Of a DNA stretch of 64,000 bases, positions 46,839 through 59,500 are shown in pieces. A program made the translations under genes and the position numbers. Position 1 is the first letter of the stretch. Every line of letters begins with the position of its first letter. Source of the DNA: Xenopus tropicalis (taxonomy: Eukaryota > Chordata > Amphibia > Anura > Pipidae); NCBI RefSeq assembly GCF_000004195.4, contig NC_030683.2:91514393-91578392 (forward strand), in the 5' to 3' direction. A model generated the notes under the pieces. It did no database searches and was not told where the DNA came from. It saw only the letters and a program-made list of their open reading frames with translations.

Positions 46839-47547
46839 AAAGGGATTGTTAAGAGATGCTCTAAGTGCAAGTCGTCTCAGGGTGCTTGTACATGTAGCGG
46901 AAAAAGAGTTCTGGTCTATAGTTGCCAAGGTAAAGGATTTTATTTATCTGGAGTTCAAACTAAACCCATAGTAGGCTAAGTCTGTTTGTTCTGTAGACGA
47001 GGTTGAAGTTCAACCTTTATTTAACATGTGAGCCTGCCTAGATGCTTGTTGATCCATAGGAAAGTGAAATACCCCAAATCAAACCTCTCTTCTATTTATT
47101 GGATTCAAAGAGTTCAATCAGACCAGTTTCTGGACCACAGATGTTAAACTCACAGGCATAGGATAACCAGGTAAAGAAAATAATCCCTTTTAAATATTGA
47201 AATAACATAACCTCCAAACCATATCCAAGCAAAGGGAGTGAGAAAAATCTGAGAAAGTGTCCTGGCTATAACAATTAAATAAATTTTCTTATCTTATCAA
47301 TTGTGTTAAAAAGTGGTCACTATCACGGGGAAATACATTGTAAATACATTTAGAAAAGATCTATGTTCATGCATTTCTTTACTGAAAGAATAAAATAAAT
47401 GTACATAGCACTGTTTTTGCACTAATAATGTGCAGAATACACATATCATGCATACTGTACATGATACTGTATGTATGATATACTGTATGTATTCTGCACA
47501 TATGATTAATACAATAACAATGCAATATACATTTATATTATACTGTA
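46839..47547. other. upstream gabrd intron before the satellite array
   Basis: No exon seen. The last 120 bp hold an inverted repeat with 14-bp arms (ATGTGCAGAATACA at 47429 and TGTATTCTGCACAT at about 47487) just before the array starts. Confidence 0.55.
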
Positions 47548-50500
47548 CCATTGCAGCCTATAGACAGTTACATGTCTCAGCCTGGGCAGATAAGGCTGGA
47601 AGATACCATTGCAGCCTAGATACAGTTACATGTCTCAACCTGGACAAAGGCTGGAAGATACCATTGCAGCCTAGGGACATTTACATGTCTCATCTTGGAC
47701 AAAGGCTGGAAGATACCATTGCAGCCTAGAGACAGTTACATGTCTCAGCCTAGGTAAAGGCTGGAAGATACCATTGTAGCCTAGGGACATTTACATGTCT
47801 CATCTTGGACAAAGGCTGGAAGATACCATTGCAGCCTAGAGACAGTTACATGTCTCAGCCTGGACAAAGGCTGGAAGATACCATTGCAGCCTAGGGACAT
47901 TTACATGTCTCAGCTTGGACAAAGGCTGGAAGATACCATTGCAGCCTAGAGACAGTTACATGTCCCAGCCTGGACAAAGGCTGGAAGATACCATTGCAGC
48001 CTAGAGACAGTTACATGTCTCAGCCTGGGCAGAGGCTGGAAGATACCATTGCAGCCTAGAGACAGTTACATATCTCAGCCTGGAAAAAGGCTGGAAGATA
48101 CCATTGCAGCCTAGAGACAGTTACATGTCTCAGCCTGGGCATAGGCTAGAAGATACCATTGCAGCCTAGAGACAATTACATCTCTCAGCCTGGACAAAGG
48201 CTGGAAGATACCATTGCAGCCTATAGACAGTTACATGTCTCAGCCTGGGTAGAGGCTGGAAGATACCATTGCAGCCCAGAGACAGTTACATGTCTCAGCC
48301 TGGACAAAGGCTGGAAGATACCATTGCAGCCTAGAGACAGTTACATGTCTCAGCCTGGACAAAGGCTGGAAGATACCATTGCAGCCTAGAGACAGTTACA
48401 TGTCTCAGCCTGGACAAAGGCTGGAAGATACCATTGCAGCCTAGAGACAGTTACATGTCCCAGCCTGGACAAAGGCTGGAAGATACCATTGCAGCCTAGA
48501 GACAGTTACATATCTCAGCCTGAGCAGAGGCTGGAAGATACCATTGCAGCCTAGAGACAGTTACATCTCTCAGCCTGGGCAGAGGCTGGAAGATACCATT
48601 GCGGCCTAGAGACAGTTACATGTCTCAACCTGGGCAGAGGCTAGAAGATACCATTGCAGCCTAGAGACAATTACATCTCTCAGCCTGGAGAAAGGCTGGA
48701 AGATACCATTGCAGCCTAGAGACAGTTACATGTCTCAGCCTGGACAAAGGCTGGAAGATACCATTGCAGCCTAGAGACAGTTACATGTCTCAGCCTGGAC
48801 AAAGGCTGGAAGATACCATTGCAGCCTAGAGACAGTTACATGTCCCAGCCTGGACAAAGGCTGGAAGATACCATTGCAGCCTAGAGACAGTTACATGTCT
48901 CAGCCTGAGCAGAGGCTGGAAGATACCATTGCAGCCTAGAGACAGTTACATCTCTCAGCCTGGGCAGAGGCTGGAAGATACCATTGCGGCCTAGAGACAG
49001 TTACATGTCTCAACCTGGGCATAGGCTAGAAGATACCATTGCAGCCTAGAGACAATTACATCTCTCAGCCTGGACAAAGGCTGGAAGATACCATTGCAGC
49101 CTAGAGACAGTTACATGTCTCAGCCTGGGCAGAGGCTGGAAGATACCATTACAGCCTAGAGACAGTTACATCTCTCAGCCTGGGCATAGACTGGAAGATA
49201 CCATTGCAGCCTAGAGACAGTTACATGTCTCAGCCTGGACAAAGGCTGGAAGATACGATTGCAGCCTAGAGACAGTTACATGTCTCAGCGTGGGCAGAGG
49301 CTGGAAGATACCATTGCAGCCTAGGGACAGTTACATCTCTCAGCCTGGGCAGAGGCTGGAAGATACCATTGCAGCCTAGAGACAGTTACACGTCTCAGCC
49401 TGGACAAAGGCTGGAAGATACCATTGCAGCCTAGAGACAGTTACATGTCTGAGCCTGGACAAATGCTGGAAGATACCATTGCAGCCTAGGGACATTTACA
49501 TGTCTCAGCTTGGACAAAGGATGGAAGATACCATTGCAACCTAGAGACACTTACATGTCTCAGCCTGGACAAAGGCTGGAAGATACCATTGCAGCCTAGG
49601 GACATTTAAATGTCTCAGCCTGGACAAAGGCTGGAAGATACCATTGCAGCCTAGGGACAGTTACATGTCTCAGCCTGGACAAAGGCTGGAAGATACCATT
49701 GCAGCCTAGAGACAGTTACATGTCTCAGCCTGAGCAGAGGCTGGAAGATACCATTGCAGCCTAGAGATAGTTATATGTCTCAGCCTGGGCAGAGGCTGGA
49801 AGATACCATTACAGCCTAGAGACAGTTACATCTCTCAGCCTAGGCAAGGGCAGGAAGATACCATTGCAGCCTAGAGACAGTTACATCTCTCAGCCTGGGC
49901 AGAGGCTGGAAGATACCATTGCAGCCTAGAGACAGTTACATGTCTCAGCCTGGGCATAGGCTGGAAGATACCATTGCAGCCTAGAGACAGTTACATCTCT
50001 CAGCCTGGACAAAGGCTGGAAGATACCATTGCAGCCTAGGGACATTTACATGACTCAGCTTGGACAAAGGCTGGAAGATACCATTGCAGCCTAGAGACAG
50101 TTACATGTCTCAGCCTGGACAAAGGCTGGAAGATACCATTGCAGCCTAGAGACGGTTACATCTCTCAGCCTAGGCAAGGGCAGGAAGATACCATTGCAGC
50201 CTAGAGACAGTTACATGTCTCAGCCTGGGCAGAGGGTGGAAGATACCATTGCAGCCTAGGGACAGTTACATCTCTAAGCCTGGGCAGAGGCTGGAAGATA
50301 CCATTGCAGCCTAGAGACAGTTACATGTCTCAGCCTGGGCATAGGCTGGAAGATACCATTGCAGCCTAGAGACAGTTACATCTCTCAGCCTGGACAAAGG
50401 CTGGAAGATACCATTGCAGCCAAGGGACATTTACATGACTCAGCTTGGACAAACGCTGGAAGATACCATTGCAGCCTAGAGACAGTTACATCTCTCAGCC

Positions 50501-53500
50501 TGGACAAAGGCTGGAAGATACCATTGCAGCCTAGGGACATTTACATGTCTCAGCCTGGACAAAGGCTGGAAGATACCATTGCAGCCTAGAGACAGTTACA
50601 TGTCTCAGCCTGGACAAAGGCTGGAAGATACCATTGCAGCCTAGGGACATTTACATGTCTCAGCTTGGACAAAGGCTGGAAGATACCATTGCAGCCTAGA
50701 GACAGTTACATGTCTCAGCCTGGACAAAGGCTGGAAGATACCATTGCAGCCTTGGGACATTTACATGTCTCAGCTTGGACAAAGGCTGGAAGATACCATT
50801 GCAGCCTAGAGACAGTTACATGTCTCAACCTGGAGAAAGGCTGGAAGATACCATTGCAGCCTAGAGACAGTTACATGTCTCAACCTGGGCAGAGGCTGGA
50901 AGATACCATTGCAGCCTAGAGACAGTTACATGTCTCAGCCTGAACAAAGGCTGGAAGATACCATTGCAGCCTAGAGACAGTTATATGTCTCAGCCTGGGC
51001 AGAGGCTGGAAGATACCATTGCAGCCTAGAGACAGTTACATCTCTCAGCCTGGGCAAGGGCAGGAAGATACCATTGCAGCCTAGGGACATTTACATCTCT
51101 CAGCCTGGGCAGAGGCTGGAAGATACCATTGCAGCCTAGGGACATTTACATCTCTCAGCCTGGGCAGAGGCTGGAAGATAGCATTGCAGCCTAGGGACAT
51201 TTATATCTCTCAACCAGGGCAGAGGCTGGAAGATACCATTGCAGCCTAGGGACATTTACATCTCTCAGCCTGGACAAAGGCTGGAAGATACCATTGCAGC
51301 CTAGGGACATTTACATCTCTCAGCCTGGGCAGAGGCTGGAAGATACCATTGCAGCCTAGAGACAGTTACATGCCTCAGCCTGGGCAGAGGCTGGAAGATA
51401 CCATTGCAGCCTAGAGACAGTTACATGTCTCAGCCTGAACAAAGGCTGGAAGATACCATTGCAGCCTAGAGACAGTTACATGTCTCAGCCTGGGCAGAGG
51501 CTGGAAGATACCATTGCAGCCTAGAGACAGTTACATGTCTCAGCCTGGGCAAGGGCAGGAAGATACCATTGCAGCCTAGGGACATTTAGATCTCTCAGCC
51601 TGGGCAGAGGCTGGAAGATACCATTGCAGCCTAGGGACATTTACATCTCTTAGCCTGGGCAGAGGCTGGAAGATACCATTGCAGCCTAGAGACAGTTACA
51701 TGTCTCAGCCTGGACAAAGGCTGGAAGATACCATTGCAGCCTAGAGACAGTTACATGTCTCAGCCTGGACAAAGGCTGGAAGATACCATTGCAGCCTAGA
51801 GACAGTTACATGTCCCAGCCTGGACAAAGGCTGGAAGATACCATTGCAGCCTAGAGACAGTTACATGTCTCAGCCTGAGCAGAGGCTGGAAGATACCATT
51901 GCAGCCTAGAGACAGTTACATGTCTCAGCCTGAGCAGAGGCTGGAAGATACCATTGCAGCCTAGGGACATTTACATCTCTCAGCCTGGGCACAGGCTGGA
52001 AGATACCATTACAGCCTAGAGACAGTTACATGTCTCAGCCTGGGCAGAGGCTGGAAGATACCATTGCAGCCTAGAGACAGTTACATCTCTCAGTCTGGCC
52101 AAAGGCTGGAAGATACCATTGCAGCCTAGAGACAGTTACATGTCTCAGCCTAGACAAAGGCTGGAAGATACCATTGCAGCCTAGGGACAGTTACATCTCT
52201 CAGTCTGGCCAAAGGCTGGAAGATACCATTGCAGCCTAGAGACAGTTACATGTCTCAGCCTGGACAAAGGCTGGAAGATACCATTGCCGCCTAGGGACAG
52301 TTACATCTCTCAGCCTGGGCAGAGGCTGGAAGATACCATTGCAGCCTAGAGACAGTTACATCTCTCAGCCTGGGCAGAGGCTGGAAGATACCATTGCAGC
52401 CTAGAGACAGTTACATGTCTCAGCCTGGAAAAAGGCTGGAAGATACCATTGCAGCCTAGGGACATTTACTTGTCTCTGCTTCGACAAAGGCTGGAAGATA
52501 CCATTGCAGCCTAGAGACAGTTACATCTCTCAGCCTGGGCAAGGGCAGGAAGATACCATTGCAGCCTAAGGACATTTACATCTCTCAGCCTGGGCAGAGG
52601 CTGGAAGATACCATTGCAGCCTAGGGACATTTACATCTCTCAGCCTGGGCAGAGGCTGGAAGATACCATTGCAGCCTAGAGACAGTTACATCCCTCAGCC
52701 TGGGCAGAGGCTGGAAGATACCATTGCAGCCTAGAGACAGTTACATCTCACAGCCTGGACAAAGGCTGGAAGATACCATTGCAGCCTAGGGACATTTACA
52801 TCTCTCAGCCTAGGCAGAGGCTGGAAGATACCATTGCAGCCTAGAGACAGTTACATGCCTCAGCCTGGGCAGAGGCTGGAAGATACCATTGCAGCCTATA
52901 GACAGTTACATGTCTCAGCCTGGGCAGAGGCTGGAAGATACCATTGCAGCCTATAGACAGTTACATGTCTCAGCCTGGGCAGAGGCTGGAAGATACCATT
53001 GCAGCCTAGAGACAGTTACATCTCTCAGCCTGGCCAAAGGCTGGAAGATACCATTGCAGCCTAGAGACAGTTACATGTCTCAGCCTGGGCAGAGGCTGGA
53101 AGATACCATTGCAGCCTAGAGACAGTTACATGTCTCAGCCTGGACAAAGGCTGGAAGATACCATTGCAGCCTAGGGACAGTTACATCTCTCAGCCTGGGC
53201 AGAGGCTGGAAGATACCATTGCAGCCCAGAGACAGTTACATGTCTCAGCCTGGGCAGAGGCTGGAAGATACCATTGCAGCCTAGAGACAGTTACATGTCT
53301 CAGCCTGGACAAAGGCTGGAAGATACCATTGCAGCCTAGGGACATTTACATCTCTCAGCCTGGACAAAGGCTGGAAGATACCATTGCAGCCTAGAGACAG
53401 TTACATGTCTCAGCCTGGACAAAGGCTGGAAGATACCATTGCAGCCTAGGGACATTTACATGTCTCAGCTTGGACAAAGGCTGGAAGATACCATTGCAGC

Positions 53501-56500
53501 CTAGAGACAGTTACATGTCTCAGCCTGGACAAAGGCTGGAAGATACCATTGCAGCCTTGGGACATTTACATGTCTCAGCTTGGACAAAGGCTGGAAGATA
53601 CCATTGCAGCCTAGAGACAGTTACATGTCTCAACCTGGGCAGAGGCTGGAAGATACCATTGCAGCCTAGAGACAGTTACATGTCTCAGCCTGAACAAAGG
53701 CGGGAAGATACCATTGCAGCCTAGAGACAGTTATATGTCTCAGCCTGGGCAGAGGCTGGAAGATACCATTGCAGCCTAGAGACATTTACATCTCTCAGCC
53801 TGGGCAAGGGCAGGAAGATACCAATGCAGCCTAGGGACATTTACATCTCTCAGCCTGGGCAGAGGCTGGAAGATACCATTGCAGCCTAGAGACAGTTACA
53901 AGTCTCAGCCTGGACAAAGGCTGGAAGATACCATTGCAGCCTAGAGACAGTTACAAGTCTCAGCCTGGACAAAGGCTGGAAGATACCATTGCAGCCTAGA
54001 GACAGTTACATGTCTCAACCTGGACAAAGGCTGGAAGATACCATTGCAGCCTAGGGACATTTACATCTCTCAGCCTGGACAAAGGCTGGAAAATACCATT
54101 GCAGCCTAGGGACATTTACATGTCCTAGCCTGGACAAAGGCTGGAAGATACCATTGCAGCCTAGAGACAGTTATATGTCTCAGCCTGGGCAGAGGCTGGA
54201 AGATACCATTGCAGCCTAGAGACAGTTACATGTCTCAGCCTGGGCAGAGGCTGGAAGAAACCATTGCAGCCTAGAGACAGTTACATCTCTCAGCCTGGCC
54301 AAAGGCTGGAAGATACCATTGCAGCCAAGAGACAGTTACATGTCTCAGCCTGGGCAGAGGCTGGAAGATACCATTGCAGCCTAGAGACAGTTACATGTCT
54401 CAGCCTGGACAAAGGCTGGAAGATACCATTGCAGCCTAGGGACAGTTACATCTCTCATCCTGGGCAGAGGCTGGAAGATACCATTGCAGCACAGAGACAG
54501 TTACATGTCTCCCCCTGGGCAGAGGCTGGAAGATACCATTGCAGCCTAGAGACAGTTACATGTCTCAGCCTGGACAAAGGCTGGAAGATACCATTGCAGC
54601 CTAGGGACATTTACATGTCTCAGCCTGGACAAAGGCTGGAAGATACCATTGCAGCCTAGAGACAGTTACATGTCTCAGCCTGGACAAAGGCTGGAAGATA
54701 CCATTGCAGCCTAGGGACATTTACATGTCTCAGCTTGGACAAAGGCTGGAAGATACCATTGCAGCCTAGAGACAGTAACATGTCTAAGCCTGGACAAAGG
54801 CTGGAAGATACCATTGCAGCCTTGGGACATTTACATGTCTCAGCTTGGACAAAGGCTGGAAGATACCATTGCAGCCTAGAGACAGTTACATGTCTCAACC
54901 TGGACAAAGGCTGGAAGATACCATTGCAGCCTAGAGACAGTTACATGTCTCAACCTGGGCAGAGGCTGGAAGATACCATTGCAGCCTAGAGACAGTTACA
55001 TGTCTCAGCCTGAACAAAGGCTGGAAGATACCATTGCAGCCTAGAGACAGTTATTTGTCTCAGCCTGGGTAGAGGCTGGAAGATACCATTGCAGCCTAGA
55101 GACAGTTACATCTCTCAGCCTGGGCAAGGGCAGGAAGATACCATTGCAGCCTAGGGACATTTACATCTCTCAGCCTGGGCAGAGGCTGGAAGATAGCATT
55201 GCAGCCTAGGGACATTTATATCTCTCAGCCAGGGCAGAGGCTGGAAGATACCATTGCAGCCTCGGGACATTTACATCTCTCAGCCTGGACAAAGGCTGGA
55301 AGATACCATTGCAGCCTAGGGACATTTACATCTCTTAGCCTGGGCAGAGGCTGGAAGATACCATTGCAGCCTAGAGACAGTTACATGCCTCAGCCTGGGC
55401 AGAGGCTGGAAGATACCATTGCAGCCTATAGACAGTTACATGTCTCAGTCTGGCCAAAGGCTGGAAGATACCATTGCAGCCTATAGACAGTTACATGTCT
55501 CAGCCTGGGCATAGGCTGGAAGATACCATTGCAGCCTAGAGACAGTTACATGTCTCAGCCTGGGCAGAGGCTGGAAGATACCATTGCAGCCTAGAGACAG
55601 TTACATGTCTCAGCCTGGGCAGAGGCTGGAAGATACCATTGCAGCCTAGAGACAGTTACATGTCTCAGCCTGGGCAGAGGCTGGAAGATACCATTGCAGC
55701 CTAGAGACAGTTACATGTCTCAGCCTGGGCAGAGGCTGGAAGATACCATTGCAGCCTAGAGACAGTTACATGTCTCAGCCTGGGCAAGGGCAGGAAGATA
55801 CCATTGCAGCCTAGGGACATTTACATCTCTCAGCCTGGGCAGAGGCTGGAAGATACCATTGCAGCCTAGGGACATTTACATCTCTTAGCCTGGGCAGAGG
55901 CTGGAAGATACCATTGCAGCCTAGAGACAGTTACATGTCTCAGCCTGGACAAAGGCTGGAAGATACCATTGCAGCCTAGAGACAGTTACATGTCTCAACC
56001 TGGACAAAGGCTGGAAGATACCATTGCAGCCTAGGGACATTTACATCTCTCAGCCTGGGCAGAGGCTGGAAGATACCATTGCAGCCTAGAGACAGTTACA
56101 TGTCTCAGCCTGGACAAAGGCTGGAAGATACCATTGCAGCCTAGGGACATTTACATCTCTCAGCCTGGGCACAGGCTGGAAGATACCATTACAGCCTAGA
56201 GACAGTTACATGTCTCAGCCTGGGCAGAGGCTGGAAGATACCATTGCAGCCTAGAGACAGTTACATCTCTCAGTCTGGCCAAAGGCTGGAAGATACCATT
56301 GCAGCCTAGAGACAGTTACATGTCTCAGCCTAGACAAAGGCTGGAAGATACCATTGCAGCCTAGGGACAGTTACATCTCTCAGTCTGGCCAAAGGCTGGA
56401 AGATACCATTGCAGCCTAGAGACAGTTACATGTCTCAGCCTGGACAAAGGCTGGAAGATACCATTGCCGCCTAGGGACAGTTACATCTCTCAGCCTGGGC

Positions 56501-59500
56501 AGAGGCTGGAAGATACCATTGCAGCCTAGAGACAGTTACATGTCTCAGCCTGGACAAAGGCTGGAAGATACCATTGCAGCCTAGAGACAGTTACATCTCT
56601 CAGCCTGGGCAAGGGCAGGAAGATACCATTGCAGCCTAGGGACATTTACATCTCTCAGCCTGGGCAGAGGCTGGAAGATACCATTGCAGCCTAGGGACAT
56701 TTACATCTCTCAGCCTGGGCAGAGGCTGGAAGATACCATTGCAGCCTAGAGACAGTTACATCCCTCAGCCTGGGCAGAGGCTGGAAGATACCATTGCAGC
56801 CTAGAGACAGTTACATCTCACAGCCTGGACAAAGGCTGGAAGATACCATTGCAGCCTAGGGACATTTACATCTCTCAGCCTAGGCAGAGGATGGAAGATA
56901 CCATTGCAGCCTAGAGACAGTTACATGCCTCAGCCTAGACAAAGGCTGGAAGATACCATTGCAGCCTATAGACAGTTACATGTCTCAGCCTGGGCAGAGG
57001 CTGGAAGATACCATTGCAGCCTATAGACAGTTACATGTCTCAGCCTGGGCAGAGGCTGGAAGATACCATTGCAGCCTAGAGACAGTTACATGTCTCAGCC
57101 TGGACAAAGGCTGGAAGATACCATTGCAGCCTAGGGACAGTTACATCTCTCAGCCTGGGCAGAGGCTGGAAGATACCATTGCAGCCCAGAGACAGTTACA
57201 TGTCTCAGCCTGGGCAGAGGCTGGAAGATACCATTGCAGCCTAGAGACAGTTACATCTCTCAGCCTGGACAAAGGCTGGAAGATACCATTGCAGCCTAGG
57301 GACATTTACATGTCTCAGCCTGGACAAAGGCTGGAAGATACCATTGCAGCCTAGAGACAGTTACATGTCTCAGCCTGGACAAAGGCTGGAAGATACCATT
57401 GCAGCCTAGGGACATTTACATGTCTCAGCTTGGACAAAGGCTGGAAGATACCATTGCAGCCTAGAGACAGTTACATGTCTCAGCCTGGACAAAGGCTGGA
57501 AGATACCATTGCAGCCTTGGGACATTTACATGTCTCAGCTTGGACAAAGGCTGGAAGATACCATTGCAGCCTAGAGACAGTTACATGTCTCAACCTGGAG
57601 AAAGGCTGGAAGATACCATTGCAGCCTAGAGACAGTTACATGTCTCAACCTGGGCAGAGGCTGGAAGATACCATTGCAGCCTAGAGACAGTTACATGTCT
57701 CAGCCTGAACAAAGGCTGGAAGATACCATTGCAGCCTAGGGACATTTACATCTCTCAGCCTGGGCAGAGGCTGGAAGATAGCATTGCAGCCTAGGAACAT
57801 TTATATCTCTCAGCCAGGGCAGAGGCTGGAAGATACCATTGCAGCCTAGGGACATTTACATCTCTCAGCCTGGACAAAGGCTGGAAGATACCATTGCAGC
57901 CTAGGGACATTTATATCTCTCAGCCTGGGCAGAGGCTGGAAGATACCATTGCAGCCTAGGGACATTTACATCTCTCAGCCTGGGCAGAGGCTGGAAGATA
58001 CCATTGCAGCCTAGGGACATTTACATCTCTCAGCCTGGGCAGAGGCTGGAAGATACCATTGCAGCCTAGAGACAGTTACATGCCTCAGCCTGGGCAGAGG
58101 CTGGAAGATACCATTGCAGGCTAGAGACAGTTACATCTCTCAGCCTGGACAAAGGCTGGAAGATACCATTGCAGCCTAGGGACATTTACATCTCTCAGCC
58201 TAGGCAGAGGCTGGAAGATACTATTGCAGCCTAGAGACAGTTACATGCCTCAGCCTGGGCAGAGGCTGGAAGATACCATTGCAGCCTATAGACAGTTACA
58301 TGTCTCAGCCTGGGCAGAGGCTGGAAGATACCATTGCAGCCTAGAGACAGTTACATCTCTCAGCCTGGACAAAGGCTGGAAGATACCATTGCAGCCTAGG
58401 GACATTTACATGTCTCAGCCTGGACAAAGGCTGGACGATACCATTGCAGCCTAGAGACAGTTACATGTCTCAGCTTGGACAAGGGCTGGAAGATACCATT
58501 GCAGCCTAGGGACATTTACATGTCTCAGCTTGGACAAAGGCTGGAAGATACCATTGCAGCCTAGAGACAGTTACATGTCTCAGCCTGGACAAAGGCTGGA
58601 ACATACCATTGCAGCCTTGGGACATTTACATGTCTCAGCTTGGACAAAGGCTGGAAGATACCATTGCAGCCTAGAGACAGTTACATGTCTCAACCTGGAC
58701 GAAGGCTGGAAGATACCATTGCAGCCTAGAGACAGTTACATGTCTCAGCCTGGGCAGAGGCTGGAAGATACCATTGCAGCCTAGAGACAGTTACATGTCT
58801 CAGCCTGGACAAAGGCTGGAAGATACCATTGCAGCCTAGGGACAGTTACATCTCTCAGCCTGGGCAGAGGCTGGAAGATAGCATTGCAGCCTAGGGACAT
58901 TTATATCTCTCAGCCAGGGCAGAGGCTGGAAGATACCATTGCAGCCTAGAGACAGTTACATGTCTCAGCCTGGACAAAGGCTGGAAGATACCATTGCAGC
59001 CTAGGGACATTTACATGTCTCAGCCTGGACAAAGGCTGGAAGATACCATTGCAGCCTAGGGACATTTACATCTCTCAGCCTGGGCAAAGGCTGGAAGATA
59101 CCATTGCAGCCTAGAGACAGTTACATGTCTCAGCCTGGGCAGAGGCTGGAAGATACCATTGCAGCCTAGAGACAGTTACATGTCTCAGCCTGGACAAAGG
59201 CTGGAAGATACCATTGCAGCCTAGAGACAGTTACATGTCTCAGCCTGGGCAGAGGCTGGAAGATACCATTGCAGCCTAGAGACAGTTACATGTCTCAGCC
59301 TGGGCAGAGGCTGGAAGATACCATTGCAGCCTAGAGACAGTTACATGTCTCAGCCTGGGCAGAGGCTGGAAGATACCATTGCAGCCTAGAGACAGTTACA
59401 TGTCTCAGCCTGGGCAGAGGCTGGAAGATACCATTGCAGCCTAGAGACAGTTACATGTCTCAGCCTGGGCAAAGGCTGGAAGATACCATTGCAGCCTAGA

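Noticed and set aside
46839..47547. Upstream gabrd exon (short exon before the 221-bp exon)
   Set aside because: I looked on the minus strand for a short exon ending in the delta-type segment before EYTMTVF and found none, so it should lie beyond the satellite.
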